Shown here one piece after another: positions 17,714 to 26,212 of a DNA stretch of 64,000 nucleotides. The notes under the pieces were generated by a model, which saw only the letters and a list, made by a program, of their open reading frames with translations, searched no databases and was not told where the DNA came from. Every line of letters starts with the position of its first letter. Positions within the stretch are counted from its first letter, which is position 1. The position numbers were made by a program, and so were the translations under genes. This stretch comes from Bradyrhizobium jicamae (GTDB lineage: Bacteria > Pseudomonadota > Alphaproteobacteria > Rhizobiales > Xanthobacteraceae): contig NZ_LLXZ01000071.1 in NCBI RefSeq assembly GCF_001440395.1, forward strand, positions 57,662-121,661. Direction: 5' to 3'.

Positions 17714-18772
17714 ATGCAGCGTGATCAGTCAGCGATCCAGCTACCGGGAGTTCCGCTAGCGCTCGGTTCGGCCGTTCTGTTTGGCGCTGCAGCGCCGCTG
17801 TCCAAATTGCTGCTCGCCAGTGTCGACCCGCAAATGCTCGCAGGTCTGCTCTATGTCGGCGCTGGACTGGGCCTTGCTGTCGTGCATACCGCGCGCGCGA
17901 CCTTGGGGCTCGCGGCGCCCGAGGCACCTCTAAGACGACATGACCTGCCGTGGCTCGTCATCATCGTCCTTTTCGGAGGCATCCTCGGCCCGGTGTTGTT
18001 GATGCTCGGGCTTGGCCGGACGGCTGCCTCATCAGGATCATTGCTGTTAAATCTCGAGAGCCTCGCAACCATGGGAATTGCGTGGCTGGTATTTCGCGAA
18101 AACGTCGATAGGCGCCTCTTGTTGGGCGCATTCGCCATCGTCCTTGGTGCTATCGTGTTGTCGTGGGAGGGGAAGCGCTTTTCATTCGATGTAGGCGCAG
18201 CATTGATTGCCGGCGCGTGCATGTGTTGGGGTATCGACAACAACCTGACGCGCAAATTGTCATCGGCCGATCCCGTGACCATTGCGATGATCAAAGGCCT
18301 CATCGCCGGAGCGGTGAACATGGCAAGCGGATTTTGGCTCGGCGATGCCGTCCCGCCGGCTGCTATCGCGACCTTGGCCGCCCTCCTCGGATTCTTCGTG
18401 ATCGGTGTCAGCCTTGTTCTTTTCGTGCTGGCCCTTCGTCATCTCGGCACCGCTCGTACCGGCGCCTATTTTTCGCTAGCCCCGTTTATTGGCGCATTGA
18501 TCGCTTTGAGCCTTGGGGAGCCGTTGACGGCAAAACTGGTTGTTGCAGCATTGCTCATGGGCTTGGGCCTCTGGCTGCATCTCACCGAACGGCATGAGCA
18601 CGAACATTCTCACGAAGCGCTCTCACACGAACACCGGCACGTGCATGACGAGCATCACCAGCATCGCCATGACGGCCTCGTGACCGAGCCCCATTCGCAT
18701 TGGCATGAGCACGAGCCGATGCGGCACAAGCACCCTCACTACCCCGATCTGCATCATCGGCACGGGCACTGA
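17714..18772 (+). CDS. DMT/EamA-family permease with histidine-rich C-terminal tail
   Basis: A 352-residue membrane protein with about ten hydrophobic helices in two EamA repeats (residues ~10-145 and ~155-290). The end of the second repeat, SLGEPLTAKLVVAALLMGLG, is typical. After the last helix comes a soluble tail of about 60 residues with roughly two dozen histidines in HEHSH, HRHVH, HHQHRH and HHRHGH runs, mixed with acidic residues. Such tails bind Ni, Zn, Co or Cu, so metal transport or metal gating is a reasonable inference. It starts 55 bp after the MAPEG gene. Confidence 0.85.
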   Translation: MQRDQSAIQLPGVPLALGSAVLFGAAAPLSKLLLASVDPQMLAGLLYVGAGLGLAVVHTARATLGLAAPEAPLRRHDLPWLVIIVLFGGILGPVLLMLGLGRTAASSGSLLLNLESLATMGIAWLVFRENVDRRLLLGAFAIVLGAIVLSWEGKRFSFDVGAALIAGACMCWGIDNNLTRKLSSADPVTIAMIKGLIAGAVNMASGFWLGDAVPPAAIATLAALLGFFVIGVSLVLFVLALRHLGTARTGAYFSLAPFIGALIALSLGEPLTAKLVVAALLMGLGLWLHLTERHEHEHSHEALSHEHRHVHDEHHQHRHDGLVTEPHSHWHEHEPMRHKHPHYPDLHHRHGH

Positions 18773-18850
18773 GAAGCCCAGGCCATGCTTGGCGCAGCCA
18801 TCTCGGTGACTGGAGGCGTACACGCAATCTAAACACGCAATCAAAAAACA

Positions 18851-18878
18851 AAAACCCCGGAGCTGGCTCCGGGGTTTT
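18851..18878. terminator. Bidirectional rho-independent terminator
   Basis: Arms AAAACCCCGGAG (18851-18862) and CTCCGGGGTTTT (18867-18878) match exactly around the loop CTGG, with T-runs on both strands. It sits between the convergent DMT permease and double-barrel genes. Confidence 0.92.
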
Positions 18879-18904
18879 TCATTGGCGCCTCTGAAACGGC
18901 GCGC

Positions 18905-20317
18905 TCAGTACTTCGCAACAACCGGCGAATTGAAGTGGTAGTTGATGCCGGTGCGGAACACGTGCTCGGTCACCGATCGGGTCGCCGTCGCTGGAACAGC
19001 GCCGAAGACGAAGCTGTCCGAGTTCGAACCGAGGTCGATGTAGAGATACTCGGTCTTGGTGGTCCAGTTCGGGCCCAGCAATCCAAGCAGCGTAAAAGGC
19101 GTCTCGATGCCCGCACCCGCGGTCCAGCCGGTATTGGTGTGCGAGAACGATTGCGTCACCGGGCCGACGAACGACGTCGTGTTGATCTTGGTCTTGACGC
19201 TGCCATACGCAAGACCGCCCGTGGCATAGAAAAGGGTCGATCCGACCGAATAGCCAAGCCGGCCGCGCACCGTGCCGAACCACGGCAGCGTGGCGTCGTA
19301 CGCCGCCGTCAACGCCGGCGAGCAGCTAAGAATACAAGTCTTGTTGTCCTGCTGCGTGCTGCCCTGAATGTCGGCCTCGACACCGAACACCCAGTTGGCG
19401 GCCTGCCAGTTGTAACCCGCCTGAATGCCGCCATTGATGCCGTCGGGCGCGAGGTTGAAATTCTGCAGGATCGGAACCGCAGGGACGCTCAACGTGCTGC
19501 GATCCCGTCCGGTGCCGGAACCGAAATTGCCGCCGAGATAGAAGCCGGCCCAGTTGGCCGCCGCGACCGGTGCATAAGCCCTGCCACCGATCCGGTAGTT
19601 CAGACCGACGCGAAAGATGTTCTCGCGAATTTCAGTATTGAGCGGGGCCGCCAATCCGATCGCGGCAATGTCGGTCTTGTTGCCGAGATTGAGGTAGAGA
19701 TACTCGATCTTTCCGGTCCAGTTGCCGCCCAACGCGGCTTCAACGCCACTGCCGACCACCCATCCGCCCTGCGTGCGATCGGTCGAGAACGTGTTTGTGA
19801 CGCCGCCGAACGACGCACTCGCGTTGGTCTTGACGTTTGCGACCGCGTAGCCGGCGGTTACATAGCTCAGGACCGGACCATTCGAGATGCCGATGCGCCC
19901 ACGCGCGGTCCCGAACCAATCCAGTCTCTGACGGTAATTTCTTATGATGCCGCCCTCGTTGAACGTAGTGCCGTCATCGCTCAGGCCGGCGCCCTGAATA
20001 TCCGCCTCGACGCCGAACACGATCGGTCCGAGAAACGAGCCCGTCTGCCAATTGTAACCGATCTGGCCACCGCCGAAGCCGCCCTGCGGCGCGACGTAGA
20101 AAGAATAGGGCGATGCGCCGCCGAGCCAGTCGTGCTGGAAACGATCACGGCCGATACCGACGCCGGCGTTGACGCCGATGTAGAAGCCGGTCCAGTCGTA
20201 GACGGCTGCCAGTGCTGGGGCTTTGGTGTAGGGCCTTGCGGCGAGGTCTGCGGCGATTGTCGGAGCGGAACCAAGGCCAACGAGTGCGGTGGCCAGCAGA
20301 TACGTCTTCAATTTCAT
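18905..20317 (-). CDS. Outer-membrane protein made of two tandem beta-barrel domains
   Basis: A 470-residue exported protein. The signal peptide ends at about residue 22 (APTIAADLAARPYTKAP). Two homologous halves follow. The first begins YDWTGFYIGVNAGVG (~40) and ends ENIFRVGLNYRIGG (~245). The second begins ANWAGFYLGGNFGSG (~258) and ends EHVFRTGINYHF, with the final residues VVAKY. Each half has its own GYNWQ and FGVEADIQG strings. Single-barrel relatives are encoded at 29158-29958 and 32500-33228, so this gene looks like a fused duplication of an Omp25/31- or RopB-like barrel. It may serve as a surface structural protein. Confidence 0.9.
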   Translation of the reverse strand: MKLKTYLLATALVGLGSAPTIAADLAARPYTKAPALAAVYDWTGFYIGVNAGVGIGRDRFQHDWLGGASPYSFYVAPQGGFGGGQIGYNWQTGSFLGPIVFGVEADIQGAGLSDDGTTFNEGGIIRNYRQRLDWFGTARGRIGISNGPVLSYVTAGYAVANVKTNASASFGGVTNTFSTDRTQGGWVVGSGVEAALGGNWTGKIEYLYLNLGNKTDIAAIGLAAPLNTEIRENIFRVGLNYRIGGRAYAPVAAANWAGFYLGGNFGSGTGRDRSTLSVPAVPILQNFNLAPDGINGGIQAGYNWQAANWVFGVEADIQGSTQQDNKTCILSCSPALTAAYDATLPWFGTVRGRLGYSVGSTLFYATGGLAYGSVKTKINTTSFVGPVTQSFSHTNTGWTAGAGIETPFTLLGLLGPNWTTKTEYLYIDLGSNSDSFVFGAVPATATRSVTEHVFRTGINYHFNSPVVAKY

Positions 20318-20500
20318 TTACAGCATTCCCAGTCCGGCATTCCCAGAACTTCCCGACGCGAGAGCGATCGGCACTTGGGAGTGTTTCTACTGGATTCGCA
20401 TTTGATTGCTGTAGCCCGGCAGCCACATCCCCCGAGGATCGGCTGTGCCAGGCTCTGCAGGGCAATTTCCTACTGAGTTCATCGGGTTGGAGGCCCGATC

Positions 20501-21094
20501 TTAACGGCTTTTTTGAGCCACCACGAACAGCATCGGCGCCATCTTGTCGTCGAATCCCCGGACGTCGCCGCGCTCGATAGCGAGCGAGTTCCAGCTTCCT
20601 GCACTGGCATAGGTCGCACGCAGCCAGTCCTGCGAGGGATAGTTGTAGTAGCGATGGAGCGTGTCGCGGCCGCCGGTATCGCCTTCCTTGTAGCTGGCGA
20701 AGAACACGCCGCCCGGTTTCAACGCGCGCCAGATCAGCGCAAGAATGCTTGCAAGCTGGTCGCGCGGCACATGCAGCAGACAGGCGTTGGCCCAGACGCC
20801 ATCAAACGCCTCGACCTCGTCGAGTTCGTGGAACAGCAACGTCTCGACCGGACGGCCGAGGCGCCTTGATGCCACCTCGGCCATCTCCGGCGATCCGTCT
20901 GAAGCACGAACGTCAAAACCCCGCGCCAGCATTTCCGCGGTGTCGCCGCCTGCCCCGCATCCGAGTTCTAGAATGACGGCGTCCGGCGGCAACAGCGCCA
21001 GAAACGCCGTCAGCCGCGCCTGGCGCGAGGTGATCTCGCGCCCGGCATAGGCTTCCGCGTTACGGCGATAGAATTGCAGCGTCTCCTCATCCAT
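20501..21094 (-). CDS. Class I SAM-dependent methyltransferase
   Basis: The ATG at 21094 gives 197 residues starting MDEETLQFYRRNAEAY. The SAM-binding motif I is VILELGCGAGGDTAEML, followed by an acidic residue at the end of strand 2 (RASDGSPEM) and motif IV around FDGVWANACLLHV. The target is unknown; this type often methylates small molecules. It lies 15 bp after argC on the same strand, so it is probably cotranscribed with the arginine genes. Confidence 0.85.
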   Translation of the reverse strand: MDEETLQFYRRNAEAYAGREITSRQARLTAFLALLPPDAVILELGCGAGGDTAEMLARGFDVRASDGSPEMAEVASRRLGRPVETLLFHELDEVEAFDGVWANACLLHVPRDQLASILALIWRALKPGGVFFASYKEGDTGGRDTLHRYYNYPSQDWLRATYASAGSWNSLAIERGDVRGFDDKMAPMLFVVAQKSR

Positions 21095-21108
21095 CGCGGC
21101 ACCTCGCG

Positions 21109-22161
21109 TTAAGGGAACAACGCGATTTGCTCCAGCCCGGCCGTCTCGGGCAGCCCGAACATCAGGTTCATGTTCTGGATCGCCTGACCGGCCGAGCCCT
21201 TCACCAGATTGTCGAGCGTGGAAATCACGATCGCCCGGTTCTTGATGCGGTCGGCGATGACGCCGATCTGCACATAGTTGGAGCCACGCACGTTCTGGGT
21301 CTGCGGCAGCACGCCCTTCTTCGCGACATGCACGAAGGGCTCGTTGGCATACGCCTTCTCCAGCGCGCCTCGCAGATCGTCCGGCGTCGCGCCACCCGCG
21401 AGCTTGACATAGGACGTGCATAGTTCGCCCCGCGCCATCGGGATCAGGTGCGGCGTGAAGTTCACGGTCACCGCCGTCCCCGCGGCGACGCCGATCTCCT
21501 GCTCGATCTCGGGCGCATGCCGATGGGTGCCGACCGAATAGGGCGACAGCCCCTCACCCGCCTCGCTGAACAGCGTGTTCTGCTTCAGCCCGCGCCCGGC
21601 GCCGGTGACGCCCGATTTCGCATCGATGACGATGTCGTCGACGTCGATCAGCTTTGCCCTCGCCAACGGTACAAGCGCCAGCAGCACCGCGGTCGGATAG
21701 CAGCCGGGACAGGCGACGAGGCGCGCCGCGGCGATCTTCTCCCGGTAGAATTCGGTCAGGCCGTAGACTGCCTCGCTTTGCAATTCGAGCGCCCGGTGCT
21801 CGTGGCCGTACCATTGCGCATAGGTGTTCTTGTCGCGCAGCCGGAAGTCGGCGGACATGTCGAGGACCTTGATCGTCGGATTGGCCTTGAGGACGGCGGC
21901 GATGATCTCCTGCGTGGTGCCGTGCGGCAACCCGCAAAAGACGGCGTCGAGCGTGGTCCAGTCGACCTTTTCCCATTCGACGAGCTTTGGCAGATCAAGC
22001 ATGAAGAAATGCGGAAACACGTCGCCCATGGCCTTGCCGGCATGGGTATTGGCGGTGAGCGCCGTAATCTCGGCATTCGGATGCCGCGCCAACAGGCGCA
22101 CCGCGTCTGCGCCGGTGTAGCCGGAGGCACCGAGAATGCCGATCTTCTTCTTCGAGCTCAT
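21109..22161 (-). CDS. argC: N-acetyl-gamma-glutamyl-phosphate reductase, common type
   Basis: A 350-residue enzyme for the third step of arginine synthesis. The NADP loop is GILGASGYTGADAVRLL, the catalytic Cys is in ACPGCYPTA, and the His region is THRHAPEI. The C-terminal half matches the dimerisation domain of the larger ArgC group. The ATG at 22161 is preferred over a GTG one codon upstream. A second, divergent ArgC ends 13 bp upstream. Confidence 0.95.
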   Translation of the reverse strand: MSSKKKIGILGASGYTGADAVRLLARHPNAEITALTANTHAGKAMGDVFPHFFMLDLPKLVEWEKVDWTTLDAVFCGLPHGTTQEIIAAVLKANPTIKVLDMSADFRLRDKNTYAQWYGHEHRALELQSEAVYGLTEFYREKIAAARLVACPGCYPTAVLLALVPLARAKLIDVDDIVIDAKSGVTGAGRGLKQNTLFSEAGEGLSPYSVGTHRHAPEIEQEIGVAAGTAVTVNFTPHLIPMARGELCTSYVKLAGGATPDDLRGALEKAYANEPFVHVAKKGVLPQTQNVRGSNYVQIGVIADRIKNRAIVISTLDNLVKGSAGQAIQNMNLMFGLPETAGLEQIALFP

Positions 22162-22173
22162 CACGCGTTCCTT

Positions 22174-23166
22174 TTATTTGTCGGCAAGGCCCAGCATCAG
22201 CCGCATGTTCTGCACCGCCGCGCCTGAGGCACCCTTGCCGAGATTGTCGAGCCGCGCGACCAGAACCGCCTGACCATGCTTGTCGCTGGCGAAGACGTAG
22301 AGCTCGAGCTTGTTGGTCTCGTTGAGCGCCTCGGGCTCGAGCCGGCCGCCCTTGGTCGCGGCATTCTCGAGCGGCATGACCGAAACGTACTTGCTTCCCG
22401 CGTAACGTTTCGCAAGCGCCGCGTGCAGATCGGCTCCGCCGGGTTTGCCCGTCAGCGTGTCCAGATGCAGCGGCACCGAGACCAGCATGCCCTGCCGGTA
22501 ATTGCCGACCGACGGCACGAAGATCGGCCGCCGCGTCAGTTTTGAGTAAAGCTGCGTCTCCGGCAGATGCTTGTGCTCGAAGCCGAGGCCATACAATTCG
22601 AAGGACGGCGCGCTGCCGTCCTCAAAACTCGCGATCATCGACTTGCCGCCGCCCGAATAGCCCGAGACCGCATTGATGGTCACGGGATAGTCCGCCGGCA
22701 ACAGCCCGGCGTCGACCAGCGGCCGCAGCAGCGCAATCCCGCCGGTCGGATAGCAGCCGGGGTTCGAGACTTTTCGCGCCGCCCTGATCTTGTCGGCCTG
22801 GTCAGGCGTCAGCTCCGGAAAACCATAGGTCCAGTCGCCGGCGACCCGAAACGCGGTCGAGGCGTCGAGCACCTTGGGCGCCGATGCTCCCATGCTGTCG
22901 ATCAGCGCAACGGTTTCCTTCGCCGCATCGTCAGGCAGGCAGAGGATGACGAGATCGACCTCCTCCATCAGCGCCCGCTTGGCGCCCGCATCCTTGCGCT
23001 TGTCTTCGGCGATGCTTTTCACGACGACGTCGTTCTGCAGCCGCAGGCGCTCCTGAATGCCAAGGCCCGTGGTTCCGGACGCACCGTCGACGAACACGGC
23101 GGGTTTTGCCGCAGCGCCAGTGGTCTTGCCCGAGGTCTTGGGCTGGTGGCTGTCGGTGAGGGTCAT
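22174..23166 (-). CDS. argC: N-acetyl-gamma-glutamyl-phosphate reductase, short (type 2) form
   Basis: A 330-residue paralogue of a different ArgC subfamily. It has a Rossmann loop VDGASGTTGLGIQERL, the catalytic Cys in SNPGCYPTGGIALL, and SGYSGGGKSMI, all characteristic of the shorter ArgC type. It opens with a ~20-residue polar head. Its ATG overlaps the stop codon of the PaiB-like gene by 4 bases and it is followed by the common-type argC, so the three genes are likely one transcript. Having both types side by side is unusual. Confidence 0.93.
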   Translation of the reverse strand: MTLTDSHQPKTSGKTTGAAAKPAVFVDGASGTTGLGIQERLRLQNDVVVKSIAEDKRKDAGAKRALMEEVDLVILCLPDDAAKETVALIDSMGASAPKVLDASTAFRVAGDWTYGFPELTPDQADKIRAARKVSNPGCYPTGGIALLRPLVDAGLLPADYPVTINAVSGYSGGGKSMIASFEDGSAPSFELYGLGFEHKHLPETQLYSKLTRRPIFVPSVGNYRQGMLVSVPLHLDTLTGKPGGADLHAALAKRYAGSKYVSVMPLENAATKGGRLEPEALNETNKLELYVFASDKHGQAVLVARLDNLGKGASGAAVQNMRLMLGLADK

Positions 23167-23831
23167 GGCACGGTCCTTTCGATCTGGTTCGTTTCGTCGG
23201 CAAAGGCTTGCGGCCGCGCCTCTTTCATCAACTGCGCAATCTCCTGCGCGCCCGCATCAGCCTGCATGCCGAGCGCCCCGGCAATCGCGGCATAGTCGGT
23301 CTCGGACTTGTGCTGGTTCAGCTTAAAACTGCCTTCAACCTCTTCAACCGTCATCTCAAGTCCCACGATCGCCTTCTTCATCGCTTCCAGCCGCCCGGCC
23401 GTCATCTTCGACGACAACCACGGCTTTTTCGGCAGCAGCCGCGCTTCGAACTTGGCGCTGAGCGCCTCGATCTGCGCGGCGAGTTCGTCGTCGGACATCG
23501 CCCGCACCGGCCCGGTCAGGTGCACCGCCTGATAGAGCCAGGTCGGCACCTGATCCGGCGAAACGTACCAGTCCGGCGACACATAGGCATCCGCGCCGTT
23601 GACGGCCAACAGCCAGGATTTGGTTCCGTCCGCGAGCTTTACCAGCGGATTGTGACGCGCGACATGAAACGCCACGCGCGGCGTGCCGTCATTGGCTGAC
23701 GTCAGATAGAACGGCAGCGACGAGGCGACCGGCTTTGCGCCATCCCACGCGCAGGCCAACCCAAAGCCGCGCGCTTCCGCGAACGCGAGGCTCGCGGCGC
23801 GGTCGGACTTGAACGGTGGTGGCGTATACAT
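23163..23831 (-). CDS. PaiB-like FMN-binding negative regulator family protein
   Basis: A 222-residue protein starting MYTPPPFKSDR. It matches the PaiB family: split-barrel FMN-binding fold, with PFYLTSANDGTPRVAFHVARHNP and NGADAYVSPDWY as family strings, and VPTWLYQAVH later. In Bacillus, PaiB negatively affects sporulation and protease genes; in proteobacteria the role is unclear. It is first in a minus-strand run with two argC genes and a methyltransferase gene. Confidence 0.85.
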   Translation of the reverse strand: MYTPPPFKSDRAASLAFAEARGFGLACAWDGAKPVASSLPFYLTSANDGTPRVAFHVARHNPLVKLADGTKSWLLAVNGADAYVSPDWYVSPDQVPTWLYQAVHLTGPVRAMSDDELAAQIEALSAKFEARLLPKKPWLSSKMTAGRLEAMKKAIVGLEMTVEEVEGSFKLNQHKSETDYAAIAGALGMQADAGAQEIAQLMKEARPQAFADETNQIERTVP

Positions 23832-24004
23832 CTCAAACTCCTGCTTGACGTAGGAGCCGCCAGTTCATTCCGCGATTTCTGGAAAAGGAAGAAGCCGCGG
23901 GACCGGATCCGGCGGCAGGGGCGATGATCTTAAACGCAGACGACCGCCCGAACCGCGATGGCGCGGCGGCGGCGAGCGATGGCGATGGTCGAGGCGTTGA
24001 TCAT

Positions 24005-24028
24005 GGGCGCGGCTATAAGGCCGCGCCC
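24005..24028. repeat. 9-bp GC-rich inverted repeat
   Basis: GGGCGCGGC (24005-24013) and GCCGCGCCC (24020-24028) are exact complements around TATAAG. It lies 174 bases upstream of the PaiB-like gene and could be an operator or a terminator for the metallo-hydrolase transcript. Confidence 0.4.
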
Positions 24029-24049
24029 GCCAAACGTCAAGGCATACCG

Positions 24050-24140
24050 GTCATTCCGGGGCGCACGCGAAACGCGTGAACCCGGAATCTCATGCCACAA
24101 CCTCCAGAGGGTTCGATGCTGCGCATCGCCCCGGAATGAC
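24050..24140. repeat. Palindromic intergenic repeat, family C, copy 2
   Basis: Exact 14-base arms GTCATTCCGGGGCG (24050-24063) and CGCCCCGGAATGAC (24127-24140), with inner dyads such as CGCGAAACGCG and GATGCTGCGCATC. It has the same design as 10803-10883. It lies just past the 3' end of the metallo-hydrolase gene. Confidence 0.85.
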
Positions 24141-24148
24141 GCTTCCCG

Positions 24149-25138
24149 TCAGATCACCGGATTCCACGGCGCCGGGATCAGCCGGTAACCATTGCCGTCC
24201 TTCTCGACAAAGCCGTTGGCCGGGAACGGATAGTGGAAGCCCTGCACCCGCATCTTGTCGGCGACCAGCATGTCGTAGACCCGGCGGCGGGTTTTTTCCG
24301 CCAGTGCCGGATCCTGGTCGAACATCAGGTGCCAGCCCGGATTGGCGACGAACAGCGCCGGCAGGTTGGTGACGTCGGACTGGATGAACACCTTGTCGGA
24401 GCCGGAGGCGAGAACATAGGAAGTGTGGCCCGGCGTATGGCCGATGGTTTCAACCGCCGTCAGTCCGGGGGCAACTTCCTTGCCCCATTCATAGGGCGTG
24501 GCCTTCTTGTTCAGCCCCGCCTCGAACACGCGGCGGGCGTTCTTGAACACGGTCTGCATCCGCCCTTCCGGCGCCCGGCTCATCTCGCCGTCATCCATGA
24601 AGTATTTCCATTCAGCCGCCGGCACCAGCACCTCGGCATTGGGGAATGCCGGCTTGTTATCGGCGGTCAAAAGGCCGTTGATGTGGTCGCCGTGGAAGTG
24701 CGAGATGACAACCATGTCGACGGCACCGGGATCGAAGCCGGCGGCGACCATGTTGGCGGCGAACTGTCCGACATTGCCCTTGCTCGATGCAAAGGCGGCG
24801 GCGCCGTTGCCGGTGTCGACCACCACCAGCTTGCCACCGGTGTTGATCACCAGCGGCGCGAACTGGATCGACATCTTGTCCTTCGGCATGAAGTTCTTTT
24901 CGAGCGCCGCGTTGACCTCATCCTTCTTGACGTTGAGCACGAACGTATCGGGCAACGCGAAATTGTTGACGCCGTCCGAGATCGCCGTCACCTGGGCATC
25001 GCCCACCTTGTAGCGATAGAAACTCGGCGCCTGCTTCTCCGCGACAGGAGCTGCCGCCGTGGCGGGCGCTTGCGGCAAGAGCGGCGTGGCGGCGAGCGCT
25101 GCGGCGCCTGCGAGTGCGTGACGACGTGTCAATTCCAT
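24149..25138 (-). CDS. MBL-fold metallo-hydrolase, probably Tat-exported
   Basis: A 329-residue metallo-beta-lactamase-fold protein. The N-terminus TRRHALAGAAALAATPLLP is a twin-arginine-type signal, so it should act in the periplasm. The zinc motif is ISHFHGDHING at about residue 145, followed by the second-site His in GHTPGHTSYV and an Asp in IQSDVTN, with a C-terminal His in GFHYPFP. The general arrangement is that of lactonase or glyoxalase-like family members. The substrate is unknown. Confidence 0.88.
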   Translation of the reverse strand: MELTRRHALAGAAALAATPLLPQAPATAAAPVAEKQAPSFYRYKVGDAQVTAISDGVNNFALPDTFVLNVKKDEVNAALEKNFMPKDKMSIQFAPLVINTGGKLVVVDTGNGAAAFASSKGNVGQFAANMVAAGFDPGAVDMVVISHFHGDHINGLLTADNKPAFPNAEVLVPAAEWKYFMDDGEMSRAPEGRMQTVFKNARRVFEAGLNKKATPYEWGKEVAPGLTAVETIGHTPGHTSYVLASGSDKVFIQSDVTNLPALFVANPGWHLMFDQDPALAEKTRRRVYDMLVADKMRVQGFHYPFPANGFVEKDGNGYRLIPAPWNPVI

Positions 25139-25501
25139 GGTGATGTCCTCCCAGTTGAGACGATGGATGCGGTTCGCGGGGTTGACCCGCTTTGATGCGT
25201 GCCCTCGGTTCAGTTGTCGCCGCTTCTACCAGCGTCCTTGCAATAACGCGACGACGGCGACACGACGATGAACCTTATCGTGGGAGCTAACACTCCCTCC
25301 ATCCGCTTATTCCACAAGCCTCACGCCACCCACGCGATGATGCTGTCAGCCGGAAGCGTGCGGAAGATGAGAATCAGTCGCATTAAAAAATCGAAGATCG
25401 AGAGATCAGCAACAACGGCAAGCCGAACTGATGCGCGAGTTCATCTTGCTGAAGCCCTGCGGCTGTCGTTGCGTTGGCCGTTCAGCTAGCACCGCCAGGA
25501 A
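25139..25501. other. Gene-free interval upstream of the MBL-fold gene
   Basis: A 363-base stretch between two minus-strand genes. It is AT-richer around 25370-25420. I see no ribosome site with a plausible frame, no repeat and no RNA structure. It presumably holds the metallo-hydrolase promoter. Confidence 0.4.
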
Positions 25502-26032
25502 TCACGCCAGCCGCCACAGCCATTCGGCGATCTTTCCCATCACGTCGCCGACCAGCAGGAGGACGGCCGACCACACCAGCGCGGAAACGAAATTGGCGAT
25601 CTGGAACGGCCAGTAGGACATTTCAAAAATGCCGGCGGCGAGCGGCACCGAGGCGCGCAGCGGCCCGAAGAACCGGCCGATGAAGATCGAGGGCACGCCC
25701 CATTTTTTTACGAACGCCTCGCCGCGCGGCAGTATCTCGGGATAGCGCGACAGCGGCCACATCTCGGCGACGTGCTCCTTGTATCGGTAGCCGAACCAGT
25801 AGGAGACCCAGTCGCCGAGCGCAGCCCCAATGCCGCCGGCGAGCCAGACCGGCCAGAAGCTGATGCCGCTGACGCCGATCAGCGCGCCGATCGCGACCAG
25901 CGCGCCCCAGGCCGGCACCAGCAGCGAAACGAAGGCAAGCGATTCGCCGAATGCCAGCAACAGGACGATTGGAGCGGCCCAGGCCTGATTGTCGCGCACG
26001 AAATCAGCCAGCGCGCGCACATAGTCTTCCAT
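25502..26032 (-). CDS. DedA-family membrane protein
   Basis: A 176-residue protein of the DedA/VTT superfamily. Landmarks are LAGGIGAALGDWVSYWFGY and the downstream FIGRFFGPLRASVPLAAGI, which carries the conserved Arg residues and the re-entrant loop motif. It would sit in the inner membrane with about four helices. DedA proteins help recycle lipid carriers (some flip undecaprenyl phosphate or phospholipids) and support proton motive force. Confidence 0.92.
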   Translation of the reverse strand: MEDYVRALADFVRDNQAWAAPIVLLLAFGESLAFVSLLVPAWGALVAIGALIGVSGISFWPVWLAGGIGAALGDWVSYWFGYRYKEHVAEMWPLSRYPEILPRGEAFVKKWGVPSIFIGRFFGPLRASVPLAAGIFEMSYWPFQIANFVSALVWSAVLLLVGDVMGKIAEWLWRLA

Positions 26033-26212
26033 GTCTTGAGTGCCTTCCCAGCCCCGTTTGTGCCATTGAACTCCTCCGATTCAAGGCTCATGACAGCTAA
26101 GCCAGCCGCTTGCGTGACTTCAAGTCACAAAGCCGGGCATGGGTTGTGATTAAAGGCCGCTCATTCCCTTCCTTGGCGTCGTTCCATGTCGTGCCGCCCT
26201 TTCGGATGCCGA

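Larger units (their letters stand above)
23832..24148. other. Intergenic interval between the metallo-hydrolase and PaiB-like genes
   Basis: This 317-base gap has no convincing gene. It holds a 9-bp inverted repeat (24005-24028) and a family C palindromic repeat (24050-24140), and must contain the promoter for the minus-strand paiB-argC run. Confidence 0.6.

Noticed and set aside
18935..20476. 513-codon plus-strand frame opposite the double-barrel gene
   Set aside because: Antisense to a gene with signal peptide and barrel motifs; no recognisable domain.
10052..23831. Search for a defence island or prophage in the minus-strand block
   Set aside because: All genes are recognisable metabolism or envelope genes; no integrase, phage structural or toxin-antitoxin genes were seen.
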